Below, one piece after another: positions 21,039 through 31,176 of a stretch of 64,000 nt of DNA. Source of the stretch: Leptospira noumeaensis (lineage in GTDB: Bacteria; Spirochaetota; Leptospiria; Leptospirales; Leptospiraceae); NCBI RefSeq assembly GCF_004770765.1, contig NZ_RQFK01000011.1, positions 186,001-250,000 of the forward strand, given 5' to 3'. The notes under the pieces were generated by a model, which saw only the letters and a list, made by a program, of their open reading frames with translations, did no database searches and was not told the origin of the DNA. The position numbers and the translations under genes were made by a program. Every line of letters begins with the position of its first letter. Position 1 is the stretch's first letter.

Positions 21039-21515
21039 ATGCAGGAGCTCCAATACTTAACTTTTCTCCTTTCCGAAGAACTTTTTGGTCTGGGAATTTT
21101 ATACATCAAAGAGATCATTGAATATGAATCAGTGACTCATGTCCCGATGATGCCCGATTACATTCCAGGTGTGATCAATCTCCGAGGGAATGTGGTTCCG
21201 GTGATTGATTTAAACGCACGGTTCTACAAAAAGAAAACAGAAACCAACCGTAAAACCTGTATCATCATCACAGAAGTAAAAATGGAGAATGAAATCATTG
21301 ATGTGGGTCTCCTCGTGGACGCGGTCAATGAAGTAGTCGACATTACCCCTGAGTCCATTGAAGAACCGCCAAGTTTCGGTTCAAAAATTCGCCTCGATTT
21401 CATCCAAGGATTAGGGAAATTAGAAAACAAATTTGTCATCATTTTAAAAGTGAACCAAATTCTGGAACTTTCTGAGTTACAAGCCATTCAAGAATCTTCG
21501 TCCAATGTTTTGTAA
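21039..21515 (+). CDS. cheW: Chemotaxis adaptor CheW
   Basis: CheW links receptors to CheA. The 158-residue protein has the SH3-like CheW fold signatures: LTFLLSEELFGLGILYIKEI at the N terminus, VPMMPDYIPGVINLRGNVVPVIDL in the middle, and a C-terminal FIQGLGKLENKFVIILKV. The length is typical. It follows the MCP by 15 bp with GGGAGG upstream and abuts cheD (1-bp overlap). Confidence 0.95.
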   Translation: MQELQYLTFLLSEELFGLGILYIKEIIEYESVTHVPMMPDYIPGVINLRGNVVPVIDLNARFYKKKTETNRKTCIIITEVKMENEIIDVGLLVDAVNEVVDITPESIEEPPSFGSKIRLDFIQGLGKLENKFVIILKVNQILELSELQAIQESSSNVL

Positions 21516-22003
21516 TGGAACCACCAAAGGAAGTCATTGATAGGTTTTTGAATCCAGGCGATATATTTTTCGGAGGTTCTGATTTTAGAGTTCGAACCTT
21601 ACTCGGATCTTGTGTATCCATAATTTTATGGCATCCAAATCGACAGATCGGGGGAATGTGTCATTACCTACTTCCAAATCCGGCAGACATTCATTCCAGT
21701 AAAACACATAAATATGGAGTGGATGCTTTCTCCTATTTTTTATCTGAAATAAAAAAACACAAAACTACGCCGAAAGAATATTATGCCAAAATTTTTGGAG
21801 GATCCAATATGTTCTTACATGAAGAAAGGGAAATTCTAAAAGATAGTTCCAATAGTTTAGTAGGCACAAGAAATGCAGACTTTGCTAAAAAAATTTTAGA
21901 AGAAAATGAAATCAAAATCATTTCTCAAGATACCGGTGGGAATGTATCAAGAAAAATATATTTTACTGTTTGGGACGGTGAAGTATGGGTAGAAAAAAAG
22001 TAA
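21515..22003 (+). CDS. cheD: Chemoreceptor glutamine deamidase CheD
   Basis: CheD deamidates glutamines on chemoreceptors. The 162-residue protein contains the catalytic Cys in [12 protein letters not shown] and the His in GGMCHYLLP, followed by [10 protein letters not shown], all in the family order. It overlaps cheW by 1 bp and is followed by cheB after 4 bp. With cheR absent nearby, CheD and CheB are the only receptor-modifying enzymes encoded in this cluster. Confidence 0.95.
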   Translation: MEPPKEVIDRFLNPGDIFFGGSDFRVRTLLGSCVSIILWHPNRQIGGMCHYLLPNPADIHSSKTHKYGVDAFSYFLSEIKKHKTTPKEYYAKIFGGSNMFLHEEREILKDSSNSLVGTRNADFAKKILEENEIKIISQDTGGNVSRKIYFTVWDGEVWVEKK

Positions 22004-22007
22004 TTTT

Positions 22008-23060
22008 ATGAAAAAAATAAAGGTATTTGTCATCGATGATTCAGCTGTCGTAAGACAGGTATTAGCTGAAATTTTCAAAACAGATTCTGTTTTCGAATTT
22101 TTAGGAAGTGCTTCTGATCCAATTTTTGCTCTGGATAAAATGAATAATGATTGGCCAGATGTCATTGTTTTAGATATCGAAATGCCAAGAATGGACGGGT
22201 TGTCCTTCCTTAAAAAAATCATGTCCGAGAGACCAACTCCCGTTGTAATTTGTTCCACCCTAACGACAGAAGGTTCGGACACTGCAATGATTGCCATGAG
22301 CCTAGGTGCTTGTGAAGTCATCACTAAACCAAAAATCGGATTAAAAGATTTTTTACATGAATCTACGATTGAACTGACGGATGCAGTTTTAGCTGCCGCT
22401 TCGGTTTCTTTAAAAGCATTACCAAACCCTTCGGAAAAAAAGGAATTTTCAGTCAAAACCGATAAAAAACAAGACATCTCACAATTACATGCAACGGAAA
22501 AAATTGTCGCGATAGGTACTTCGACTGGAGGCACCATCGCATTAGAAGAAGTTCTAACAAAACTCCCCAGAGACAAAACGCCGGGCATTGTTATCGTCCA
22601 ACATATGCCAGAAAAATTTACTGAAACTTTTGCCAAACGATTGGATTCCATTTGTGATATTAGTGTGAAGGAAGCAAAAGATGGAGACCGGGTTGTGAGA
22701 GGACTTGCTCTCATTGCTCCAGGAAATCACCATATGACAATTAGGCGCTCTGGTGCACAGTATTATGTGGAAGTGACAGATGGCCCACTTGTCAATCGAC
22801 ATAGACCTTCTGTGGATGTACTTTTTCGTTCAGTTGCGAGACAAGTTGGGAAAAATTCGAAAGGAATTATAATGACAGGAATGGGTGATGACGGAGCGTC
22901 CGGCCTACTCGAAATGAGAGAAGCGGGGGCAGAAACCATTGCCCAAAACGAAGAGACTTCTGTTGTATTTGGAATGCCCAAAGAGGCAATTAAGAAAGGA
23001 GGAGTGAATCACATCCTCCCTCTCACTGAAATTTACAAAACAATTGTGGGTTACGGTTAA
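22008..23060 (+). CDS. cheB: Chemotaxis response regulator protein-glutamate methylesterase CheB
   Basis: CheB removes methyl groups from receptors. The 350-residue protein has an N-terminal receiver with acidic [10 protein letters not shown] and phosphoacceptor Asp in [10 protein letters not shown]. The C-terminal methylesterase domain has the catalytic Ser in IGTSTGGT, His in VQHMPEKFT and Asp in [10 protein letters not shown]. It ends the che run. Its stop codon touches the stop of the convergent carboxylase gene inside a perfect palindrome. Confidence 0.96.
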   Translation: MKKIKVFVIDDSAVVRQVLAEIFKTDSVFEFLGSASDPIFALDKMNNDWPDVIVLDIEMPRMDGLSFLKKIMSERPTPVVICSTLTTEGSDTAMIAMSLGACEVITKPKIGLKDFLHESTIELTDAVLAAASVSLKALPNPSEKKEFSVKTDKKQDISQLHATEKIVAIGTSTGGTIALEEVLTKLPRDKTPGIVIVQHMPEKFTETFAKRLDSICDISVKEAKDGDRVVRGLALIAPGNHHMTIRRSGAQYYVEVTDGPLVNRHRPSVDVLFRSVARQVGKNSKGIIMTGMGDDGASGLLEMREAGAETIAQNEETSVVFGMPKEAIKKGGVNHILPLTEIYKTIVGYG

Positions 23061-23067
23061 TTAACCG
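23054..23067. other. Perfect 14-bp palindrome spanning two convergent stop codons
   Basis: CGGTTAA/TTAACCG is centred exactly between the cheB stop (23058-23060) and the minus-strand carboxylase stop (23061-23063). It is too compact to be a conventional terminator and lacks a loop, but it encodes Gly-stop on one strand and the matching end on the other. Confidence 0.6.
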
Positions 23068-25814
23068 AGACCCAATTCTTTTGTTATCTTTACTTTTCTA
23101 GCTCGAATTTCTTCCGGAGATTCTTCCTTCAAAATTTCATCTGGTTTGATTTTAAAGATAGGTTGTGCTTTTGACACAATTTTTCCATCTGAATCTACCA
23201 TTAGATTTTTTACGATGGTTCCACTCACAGGAGCAAGGATTTTGTTAAACATCTTCATCACTTCGATGATAAAGAGAGGTTGTCCTGCTTGGAAATGTTC
23301 CCCTTCACTTATGAGCATAGGAAGATTAGGAGCTTCTTTTGAGTAGAACATTCCACCCATAGGAGCCACAATTTCATCCCCAGACATTTTTGGTGGAGGA
23401 TTTAGTGTTTTGATAAACGCATCTCTTGTGTCTTTGTTTTTGAATTCATCAGGAACCACTCCGTCCAAATCAGCATTCACATCCAAACCAAAGAAGTTGG
23501 ATTTGATACCAATTTTAGGCAGAAGTAAAAGTGTTTCAAGACCCGCTTGGAAACCATTATGGCTAGCAACAGAGGCATTCCAAAGATCTTCAGAAAGAGA
23601 TTTCGATGGATTTTTACCTTTAGCCAATGCATCCGATAAATCTTTCCAAGAACTAAGGCCAGTTCTTGTAGAAAGTTCAGAATAAAAAGCTTTGGCTTCT
23701 AAAAGTAAACTTGCATCATGATCCCAAATTTTTTCAGAACTTGGTTTTTCTTCCGTTGTATCTAAATTCAAATAGTAATACAAAGAATCCAAAAATTGAA
23801 TTGGGTTTTCGTTGAAAGTCACACCTGACCCAGTCCGAGTCCAAAGTTTTCCGTCAAAGTATCCGAGGAAACCACCAAGAAGGTGTGGGTTGGCAAGAAG
23901 TCGTTCCATAGGACGAATGACAAGAGTCATCTTTTTGTTTAGGATTTTTTTAAGGTCAGCATCGGCGGCCTTAGTTTTTTCCGTCCATAGATACTCTAAA
24001 TCAAGATCACTAATGATGGATTGTAAGGCACCAATCCCGGCCAAATAGGAAATCATAAACGCAGTGGATGGTTTGAACATCGCATCCTTACCTAAAATCC
24101 ACTGGATGAGTCCGTAGTGAACAAGTAAGTTCGTTTCGAGATTTTGTCCCCTAAGTTCTGTTTTGCGAAGGATGTTTCCTAAAATTTCTAGGTTTTCTGT
24201 TCTGCTAGTTCCATAAGAAACAAGTAGAGCCACGTTTGAGTCGTAAGCACCCGCTAGGTTGTAATGAACAAAGGCACCTGTGTCTGGGTTACGAGTACAA
24301 ATCCCTTGGTCATCTCGAATTTCTTCAGGAAGTGCATTTGACCAGTTTTGGATGATTCCCCCTGCGTGAGGTTGGAGCGCACGGTTTGTTGCATTGATCC
24401 GAACTTCCGCACCAGATACATTGCGAACAATACGTTCTGGCTTAGGAACTCTTGGTCCATGAATGGAAAGAACGGCCATTGCTTCCACAAGAGAATCAAT
24501 ATAGAAAAAATCATTCGGATCATTTGGATTGGTGAACTTCATTTTGTAAACCATCTCAGTCACCCGGTGTTCCACCTGGATCCTTGTGTTTACTTCCATA
24601 AAGAAGAAACTATTTCCTTCAACGATACACTCAAAAGTAGAAACAGAGTTTAGGCGAATTGCCTTTCCAAACACTTCTGCTTGGTGTTCCATATCTTTTA
24701 AAGTTTGTACATCTTTATCAAGGATGGCCGCTTTTTTGGCATTCGAAGAACGAACGAGGTCGGCTTCCTTTTGTAACAACTCAACCGTTTGCGAAATTTC
24801 CAAAAGTTTTTGTTCGTGCATTTGCAAAGAACAATCACGACCACCAAGGGACAAAGACCACTCTCCGTTACCGATGAGCTGGATTTCGTTATGGCGTGTA
24901 TTTTCAATGTTAAGTTCAATTAGGAAGTTTCTGTTGGAACCAACGGCAGTGACTTTTGATTCTGCTAGGATTTCCATAACAGCAGCATCAATTTCGGATT
25001 TTTCACCGATAACACGTTGTCCCTTTCCACCACCACCACCGATGTATTTGAATCGGATTCGTTTTCCAGGATACTTTTTCCAAATCTCTTCACAGAGGAT
25101 GGCAGATTCTTTTTGTAAGTCTGGAATGGATGTGATGTCTATGGTTTTTTCGTAAGAAAGTTGGAGTAAATCTTCTGCATTGTCTTCCAATGCACGAGCC
25201 TCGTTGAAAGAAAAGTTTATGTTATTTTCTTTAGCAACTTTGAGTAGTCCGTCTTTTGAATTACCTGTTTTACGAAGTAATGCAAGGGCAGTGATGTTAT
25301 CAACCCCCGGAGTTACCGATACATTCAGACTTCTTGCGAGTTTTTTTGCTTCGTCTTTGGCACCAGCACCTTTTGCCACATGGGAGCTTGGTCCCATAAA
25401 CGTGATCCCAGCTTTTTCAATCGCTTCTATGAATTCAGCATCTTCTGCCATAAATCCGTAACCGGCAAAGATATGAGTGTATCCATTGTCTTTAGTGATT
25501 CCAATGATTTGGCGGATTCGTTGTTCTTTTTCTTCTTTTCCTGCACCCATATAGTCAGGAACTCTGTGGATGTTTTCTGGGAATCGAAAGTTACGAAGTT
25601 CCGGAGCCAGGGCTTTTGGATAAACGATGGAATCTTTTTCAGATAATAAAATTCCATATTCTTTCACACCAATTGCATCAAACACATCCATGGTTTCCTT
25701 ACGAACAGGGCCACGGCATACGATGAGGCATTTGATTGATTCCACAGTAAAGGAACGAATCCATGCGGACTCGGACTCTTGGAACTGAATGCGTTTTAAA
25801 TTCTTATCTAACAT
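23061..25814 (-). CDS. Biotin-dependent acyl-CoA carboxylase, biotin carboxylase/BCCP subunit
   Basis: The 917-residue protein combines a biotin carboxylase and a biotinyl domain, as in the alpha subunits of acetyl/propionyl-CoA carboxylases. The N-terminal part (CLIVCRGPVRKETMDVF) is divergent from the usual family start. The ATP-grasp region has YIGGGGGKGQRVI, EVNTRIQVEHRVTEMV and later conserved blocks. A long middle region (about residues 470-810) is unfamiliar to me. The C terminus is a biotinyl domain with EVMKM, Lys near residue 854. The protein is longer than the common 650-700 residues. I chose the ATG at 25814; a TTG at 25826 is possible. It is paired with the carboxyltransferase gene, 4 bp apart. 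The acyl-CoA substrate is not known. Confidence 0.85.
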   Translation of the reverse strand: MLDKNLKRIQFQESESAWIRSFTVESIKCLIVCRGPVRKETMDVFDAIGVKEYGILLSEKDSIVYPKALAPELRNFRFPENIHRVPDYMGAGKEEKEQRIRQIIGITKDNGYTHIFAGYGFMAEDAEFIEAIEKAGITFMGPSSHVAKGAGAKDEAKKLARSLNVSVTPGVDNITALALLRKTGNSKDGLLKVAKENNINFSFNEARALEDNAEDLLQLSYEKTIDITSIPDLQKESAILCEEIWKKYPGKRIRFKYIGGGGGKGQRVIGEKSEIDAAVMEILAESKVTAVGSNRNFLIELNIENTRHNEIQLIGNGEWSLSLGGRDCSLQMHEQKLLEISQTVELLQKEADLVRSSNAKKAAILDKDVQTLKDMEHQAEVFGKAIRLNSVSTFECIVEGNSFFFMEVNTRIQVEHRVTEMVYKMKFTNPNDPNDFFYIDSLVEAMAVLSIHGPRVPKPERIVRNVSGAEVRINATNRALQPHAGGIIQNWSNALPEEIRDDQGICTRNPDTGAFVHYNLAGAYDSNVALLVSYGTSRTENLEILGNILRKTELRGQNLETNLLVHYGLIQWILGKDAMFKPSTAFMISYLAGIGALQSIISDLDLEYLWTEKTKAADADLKKILNKKMTLVIRPMERLLANPHLLGGFLGYFDGKLWTRTGSGVTFNENPIQFLDSLYYYLNLDTTEEKPSSEKIWDHDASLLLEAKAFYSELSTRTGLSSWKDLSDALAKGKNPSKSLSEDLWNASVASHNGFQAGLETLLLLPKIGIKSNFFGLDVNADLDGVVPDEFKNKDTRDAFIKTLNPPPKMSGDEIVAPMGGMFYSKEAPNLPMLISEGEHFQAGQPLFIIEVMKMFNKILAPVSGTIVKNLMVDSDGKIVSKAQPIFKIKPDEILKEESPEEIRARKVKITKELGLG

Positions 25815-25818
25815 GGAA

Positions 25819-27465
25819 TTATTCAAACTCCCTTTGAGGACCAGACATTTCTGCCGGTTTGTATTTGGACATGAGGAAACTCAAGTTTTTGGATAATACA
25901 TTTCTTGTGTATCCAGGTAAAATGATGGAGGAAACAGAACCTAGGGAAAGTGCTTCCTTTGGATTCATCAGTTCTTTTTCGTATCGTTGTCCGATTTCGA
26001 AAAGTTTGGCATCACGAATGGAAGCCGCTTCCTTATCGCTCATTCCTTTTTTCACATTGGCCAAAAATTCTTTTTGGATACTAGTGATTTCGTCTTTGTA
26101 AACATACTCTTTTCCAGCAGGACCCATAACAGCAATCCTTGCCGTAGGAAGTGCAAACACCATCGATGCTCCAGTAAAGTAGGAGTTAAATGTTGCATAA
26201 GCACCGCCAAATGCGTTACGAATGATAAGAGTGAGTCTTGGAGTTCTTAGATCAATGATGGAATCGAGGAGTTTTCTTCCTTCGAGAACAATACCATTAT
26301 GTTCTTGGTCACGTCCTGGTAAAAATCCAGTTGTATCTTCTACAAAAACCATAGGGATATTGTATAAGTTACAGAATCTTACAAAACGAGTTCCTTTGCG
26401 TGAGGCTCCAATATCAATCTGGCCTGAGGATACTGCAGAGTTATTGGCAAGAAATCCCACCACATGACCACCGATACGACCAAAAGCAGTAACGATGTTT
26501 CTTGCTCTTTGAGGTTGTAATTCAAAGAACTCACCATGGTCACAGATTTGTTGTAAATACAGTGTGATGTCAAAAGGAGTGTTCATTCCTGTTGGGGAAT
26601 TGAAAGTTTTCCTAAAAAGAATGTCTTCTTCGTAAATGAACCTATCCACTGGATCTGAAGTTGGATAAAACGGCGCAAAACTATGGTTATTGTCTGGCAA
26701 ATAGGAAAGAAGACGGATCGCAGTTCGTAGTGATCCTAACTCGTCTCCAGTGACAAGGTCAACCACTCCCGATTGACCATGAACTTTTGGCCCACCCAAA
26801 TCCTCAGCAGAAATATCTTCCCCAAGAACGGACTTTACCACACCAGGGCCAGTGAGACCAAAGAAAGTTCCATCACATTGGATCATAAATGATCCTTGGC
26901 GTGGGAGGTAAGCTCCCCCACCTGCGTTAAAACCAAACATTAACATGACGGAAGGAACCACACCGCTGATTTTGCGAAGTGCGGTAAAGGCTTCCGAATA
27001 TCCGTCGAGTCCACCCACTCCGGCAGGAACATAAGCACCGGCAGAGTCGTTCATCCCAATGAGAGGGATCCCGTGAGTTCCCGCCATTTGGATGAGACGA
27101 GCGAGTTTACTTCCGTTCGTTGCATCCATGGAACCTGCACGAAGGGTAAAATCGTGTCCGTAAACCGCCACATCACGGCCTTTGATATTTAAAATTCCAG
27201 TAACAATCGAAGCTCCATCTAAATTGGGGCCCCAGTTTTGGTAGGTGATATTAGGTTCTTCGTCAGTAAGGACTTTGATTCTCTCCCAAACCGTCATACG
27301 GTTTTTGGAGTGTTGGACGCGGATTCTATCTTCCCCGCCTCCAAGGAAAGGTTTCTCAATGAGTTCCTTTCCTAGTTTGAGAGCATCATCATAAATTCCG
27401 GTTTGAGTTTCCGGAGCCTTAGTTTCTTTAAACGGGTTGTTTAGGGAATACTGCTTGGTTTCCAT
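25819..27465 (-). CDS. Acyl-CoA carboxylase carboxyltransferase subunit
   Basis: The 548-residue protein is a crotonase-fold carboxyltransferase of the PccB/MccB type. It has [11 protein letters not shown] and [20 protein letters not shown] in the N half (family G-rich oxyanion region near residues 130-175). The C half has [25 protein letters not shown] and [14 protein letters not shown]. It transfers the carboxyl group from biotin on the partner encoded immediately downstream to an acyl-CoA. The length is usual. Propionyl-, acetyl- or methylcrotonyl-CoA are all possible substrates. Confidence 0.9.
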   Translation of the reverse strand: METKQYSLNNPFKETKAPETQTGIYDDALKLGKELIEKPFLGGGEDRIRVQHSKNRMTVWERIKVLTDEEPNITYQNWGPNLDGASIVTGILNIKGRDVAVYGHDFTLRAGSMDATNGSKLARLIQMAGTHGIPLIGMNDSAGAYVPAGVGGLDGYSEAFTALRKISGVVPSVMLMFGFNAGGGAYLPRQGSFMIQCDGTFFGLTGPGVVKSVLGEDISAEDLGGPKVHGQSGVVDLVTGDELGSLRTAIRLLSYLPDNNHSFAPFYPTSDPVDRFIYEEDILFRKTFNSPTGMNTPFDITLYLQQICDHGEFFELQPQRARNIVTAFGRIGGHVVGFLANNSAVSSGQIDIGASRKGTRFVRFCNLYNIPMVFVEDTTGFLPGRDQEHNGIVLEGRKLLDSIIDLRTPRLTLIIRNAFGGAYATFNSYFTGASMVFALPTARIAVMGPAGKEYVYKDEITSIQKEFLANVKKGMSDKEAASIRDAKLFEIGQRYEKELMNPKEALSLGSVSSIILPGYTRNVLSKNLSFLMSKYKPAEMSGPQREFE

Positions 27466-27512
27466 AAGTTTTTTTCCAATGTTTTGTTTAGGATCACTTA
27501 GAAAAGTGATTT

Positions 27513-27854
27513 TTAATTCAGGGCAGAGTCTAAATCAGGATAAATTGTGAATAGCTGCTGCATACCGATGATATCGAATACTTTCTCTACCGCAGGTTGT
27601 AATCCGCAGATAGAAATGCTTATTTTCTGCTCTTGGCAAAGGCGTAGTGTTGTGACGAGCAACCGAAGTCCTGCAGAAGAAATAAAGGGAACATCACTCA
27701 AATTAAAAACTACCGGTTTCCCAGCTGCACCAACTACTGCCATTAAGTCTTTTTCAATTTTGTGTGTATTGTGAACGTCCAAATTGCCTTGAACATATAC
27801 AACCAACTTGTTCCCAATTGCTTCCGAATGGATTCCAATTTTGTCTTCGTTCAT
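27513..27854 (-). CDS. Anti-sigma factor antagonist (STAS domain, RsbV/SpoIIAA-like)
   Basis: The 113-residue STAS protein has [21 protein letters not shown] at the start and the phosphorylation-site stretch [16 protein letters not shown], with Ser in the expected place near residue 58. In partner switching such a protein is phosphorylated by an RsbW-like kinase and dephosphorylated by a PP2C phosphatase. The gene overlaps the upstream GAF-PP2C-ATPase gene by 4 bp, so the pair is translationally coupled. Confidence 0.88.
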   Translation of the reverse strand: MNEDKIGIHSEAIGNKLVVYVQGNLDVHNTHKIEKDLMAVVGAAGKPVVFNLSDVPFISSAGLRLLVTTLRLCQEQKISISICGLQPAVEKVFDIIGMQQLFTIYPDLDSALN

Positions 27855-30598
27855 ACGATTGTTTTCTCCAAATAGGTTATGTTTTGTTTCCCGTTGAAGT
27901 CATAGGACACCTTGTCCATGAGAGTCTCCATTAGATAAACGCCAAATCCGCCCTTTCGTTCACCTTTTACATTGGCTTCCACGGAAGGTTTAGGAACTTT
28001 TTTTCTGTCAAAGGGTTTCCCCTCATCGATGAGGACAACCTTTAGATTGTCTCCTATGAGTTCGAGTCTACATTCAAAACTAGGATGGTCTAGTTCCGTT
28101 CCTTTGTAACTATGCATGACGATATTGGTCGCCGCTTCATCCAAAGATATCAGAATATCATCAAAGGCAAAGGGTTTTGTGATTTTGCCTTCTAAATGTT
28201 CAGAAATAAAATCACGAAGTTTCGGAATTTCGTCTGGCAGAGCCCGAAAAGTCCGAGAGATTTCAAAACTAGATACTTCGGCAAATTTGAGAATCATAAC
28301 AGTGAAGTCATCGTATTGTTCATCAGAACGAGAAAACTCCCGGATATCGTCATAAACTTCTTCCACAATTTTCTCTGAAGATTCGTTCCTTCGTTCAATG
28401 ATAAAATTAACAAAACGATCGAGGCCATATTCCTCTTCTTCCGGATTTTTTTCTTCGATGGCTCCATCTGTGTAAAAAACCAAAATGTCTCCTGGTTCGA
28501 TTTGGATTTCCCCACCTTGGTAATTGGTTTGAGGAACCACTCCAAGAGGCGCCCCTTTTCCCTTGAGAAGTTCAAAACTACCATCTTTACGAATCCAAAT
28601 TTGGTCGTTATGGCCCGCAGAAGCAAATTTCAAAGTCCGAGTCCGTCTTTGGTAATTGACTAGGAATAAAGTAACAAACATCCCGGATTGGGAATCTTCA
28701 TAAATCAATTGGTTGGCACGAAACAAAAGTTCCGAAGGCGAAAGGTCTGTCGTTCTAGAAAGTGTGCGAATGATGGAACTAGACATGGCCATAAAAATGG
28801 CAGCGGGTAAACTTTTTCCCGACACATCGGCCACTAAAAATGAAAATTGATCATCTCCGAAAGAATGGAAATCATAAAAGTCACCTGACACTTCTTTGGC
28901 GGCAACGGACATCACCCCCAAATCAAAGAGCGGAGACTGTAACAAAGAATTAGGTAAAATGTTATTTTGAATTTTTCTAGTAATTTCGATTTCTTTTTCA
29001 ATCGACTTCTTCGTTATGATTTCCTGATTGAGACGTAGGTTTTCATAAGCCTTGGCTAAAGGGGAAGAAAGAGTTTTTAACATCCGAAGATCTGTTTCGT
29101 TAAAAGAATGAGCCGATTGTTTTCCACTCACATAAAGGGCAGCACGTAAGTTTCCACCGCGCGGGGCAATTGGTAAAATCAGAAAGTTTTTCTTTAAGGT
29201 GTAAGACTCTAATTCCAAAAAAGATTCTTCGAGTTGGGGAGTCACCACTGCCATTCTAGGATTTCCCGATTCCATAAGGCTAAGGAAAAGACGACTCTCC
29301 GGCATGGGAAAAAATGACTCTCGAACAATTCCGAGTTGTCTGGCATAAACCTGGATGCGATTTTTATTTTTTTCCTCAATGATGACCATTCCAGCATCTT
29401 CACATGACAATTCTTTGGTGAGGATACTCAAAGTTTTGGACATAAGGCCCAGTTCGTCGTGAGATTCTAATACAGCTTGGCCTAAATCAAAAATAGATTC
29501 TAAAGTACTAAGTTTTTGTTTGAGTTCAAAGTTTGTTTCATTTAGGTTTTCGAGAAGTCTCGTTTTCTGGATGGCAACAGCACAAGCACTAGAAAAAGAC
29601 AAGAAGGTGTCAATATCGTCTTGGCTAAAATTATTTCTATCGATAGTGTTGATTGCTTCAATCACACCAATGACTTCGTCACCCACAATCAGTGGACTTG
29701 CTAGGATATTCCGTGTTATGAAATTGGAGGCTTTGTCTACATCCCGAAATACCCGGTTGTCATTTTGGGCATCATTAATGATCATAGGTTGTTTGGTGAC
29801 AGCAACCGTTCCGGCGATCCCCTGTCCTACGGGAACCTTAATTTTAGACACTTCTTCTCTTTTTTCACCAGTAACTGTGTGAAAAACAAGATACTCCTTT
29901 TTATCATCTAATAGAAGCAAGGAACTGGCTTCTGTACGAAACACGGATTTTGCAGATTCCATAACCATCACAAGAACATCTTCTAAATCGACACTTGTAT
30001 TGATGAGCACTGCCACCCGAATGATTTCTTCTAAAAAATACTGAAGCCTGTTGTTGTTATTATGAATGTTAGCATTGTCGATTAGAAGTAAAATCGAAGT
30101 GGTTAGGGAATTAAAAAACTGAGGTTCCGCTTCTGAAAGAACCGTATCTTTAAAGAGTGCATTTAAATTGGCACTAAAATAATTGATTAGATCCAAATCC
30201 TGTTCAGAAAAGTTTTGGAAATGTTTGATCCCCTCTAAAACTAGAACTCCAAGAGCTAAATCCCCAATTTCATCCCCCACATAACACGCAATATACGATT
30301 CGGAAAGTGGGCCAATTGAATCCTTTAGTTGAGAACCCTTTTTGATGAGGATACTTTTGCGATTTTTAAAAACATGTTTGGCGATGGATCCGGCAGTGGA
30401 TTTGTCGTTCACCAGTCCAAAACGGCTTAAATTTCCTCTTTCATTTCGAAAATAAAATGCAGCCGATTTTGCAGATACAAGTCGTTTTGCCTGACCAAGA
30501 ATAAAATGGTACAAGTCATCCAATTCTGAAGAAGATGAGAGGTAAAATCCACCTTCTTCATTTTTTCGGATGATCGGCGGGAGAACGCTTGGTTTCAA
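27851..30598 (-). CDS. GAF-PP2C (RsbU/SpoIIE) phosphatase fused to RsbW-type ATPase domain
   Basis: The 915-residue cytoplasmic regulator has several modules in order. GAF-like domains lie around residues 25-170, 190-345 (with VPVGQGIAGTVAVTKQPMII) and 365-520. A coiled-coil linker precedes the PP2C/SpoIIE domain (about 545-755), with VSGDFYDF, LVADVSGKSLPAAIFM and DILVFYTDGAIEEKN carrying the metal-binding Asp residues. The C-terminal 140 residues are an anti-sigma-type HATPase domain with LDEAATNIVMHSYKG and GGFGVYLMETLMDKVSY. One polypeptide thus carries both phosphatase and kinase activities that would act on the coupled STAS protein. A small coiled-coil gene lies 4 bp upstream. No sigma factor gene adjoins. 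Confidence 0.88.
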   Translation of the reverse strand: MKPSVLPPIIRKNEEGGFYLSSSSELDDLYHFILGQAKRLVSAKSAAFYFRNERGNLSRFGLVNDKSTAGSIAKHVFKNRKSILIKKGSQLKDSIGPLSESYIACYVGDEIGDLALGVLVLEGIKHFQNFSEQDLDLINYFSANLNALFKDTVLSEAEPQFFNSLTTSILLLIDNANIHNNNNRLQYFLEEIIRVAVLINTSVDLEDVLVMVMESAKSVFRTEASSLLLLDDKKEYLVFHTVTGEKREEVSKIKVPVGQGIAGTVAVTKQPMIINDAQNDNRVFRDVDKASNFITRNILASPLIVGDEVIGVIEAINTIDRNNFSQDDIDTFLSFSSACAVAIQKTRLLENLNETNFELKQKLSTLESIFDLGQAVLESHDELGLMSKTLSILTKELSCEDAGMVIIEEKNKNRIQVYARQLGIVRESFFPMPESRLFLSLMESGNPRMAVVTPQLEESFLELESYTLKKNFLILPIAPRGGNLRAALYVSGKQSAHSFNETDLRMLKTLSSPLAKAYENLRLNQEIITKKSIEKEIEITRKIQNNILPNSLLQSPLFDLGVMSVAAKEVSGDFYDFHSFGDDQFSFLVADVSGKSLPAAIFMAMSSSIIRTLSRTTDLSPSELLFRANQLIYEDSQSGMFVTLFLVNYQRRTRTLKFASAGHNDQIWIRKDGSFELLKGKGAPLGVVPQTNYQGGEIQIEPGDILVFYTDGAIEEKNPEEEEYGLDRFVNFIIERRNESSEKIVEEVYDDIREFSRSDEQYDDFTVMILKFAEVSSFEISRTFRALPDEIPKLRDFISEHLEGKITKPFAFDDILISLDEAATNIVMHSYKGTELDHPSFECRLELIGDNLKVVLIDEGKPFDRKKVPKPSVEANVKGERKGGFGVYLMETLMDKVSYDFNGKQNITYLEKTIV

Positions 30599-30602
30599 TG
30601 GT

Positions 30603-30914
30603 TTAATCTTTGTTAAATTTTAGTGATTCTTCTCTTAGTTTACGATTTGCATCTTCTAGTGACTTAATTTTATCGAAAGCAGACATGAGTTCGTCCCGAC
30701 TGAGGTTCGATACCATAGAACTTGCTTGGACAGTTTCTTTTGCTTCCCTAAGTTCCACTCGAGAATAATCGATGATTTGTTCATACATCCGAATGATCTC
30801 ATCAGCATTGGCTAATTCTTGTTCGTTTAGTCTAAGAACCTTTTCATAGCCTTTGATGATATCCGATTGGATTTTCAGTTTTTTATTCAGTTCTTCTACC
30901 GTATCTTGTCCCAT
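30603..30914 (-). CDS. Small coiled-coil protein
   Basis: The 103-residue protein is almost entirely charged heptad-like helix (VEELNKKLKIQSDIIKGYEK, then LNEQELANADEIIRMYEQII) without a signal peptide or membrane segment. It ends 4 bp before the GAF-PP2C gene, so it probably forms an operon with that gene and the STAS gene. I do not recognise a named family. It may scaffold or tether the phosphatase, but that is a guess from context. Confidence 0.65.
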   Translation of the reverse strand: MGQDTVEELNKKLKIQSDIIKGYEKVLRLNEQELANADEIIRMYEQIIDYSRVELREAKETVQASSMVSNLSRDELMSAFDKIKSLEDANRKLREESLKFNKD

Positions 30915-30989
30915 AAAATCTCTGGTTCCTTAGCCATTTTGGGATTCTGTTGACAAGCAAACACTATCACCCACCTTGGATTAGCACAA

Positions 30990-31062
<73 letters not shown>

Positions 31063-31176
31063 AAATCCCTCCCGAGATTTCAGCGCTCTAACCTTCCGCT
31101 GTCAAATTCTTTTTCATTTGGATAGGAGTTCACTTGATCAATCAGTGACCTTTTTCAATCTATTCCATATTAGATT

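Noticed and set aside
30950..30980. Promoter for tRNA-Ala.
   Set aside because: TTGACA at 30950-30955 is perfect, but no acceptable -10 lies 16-18 bp downstream.
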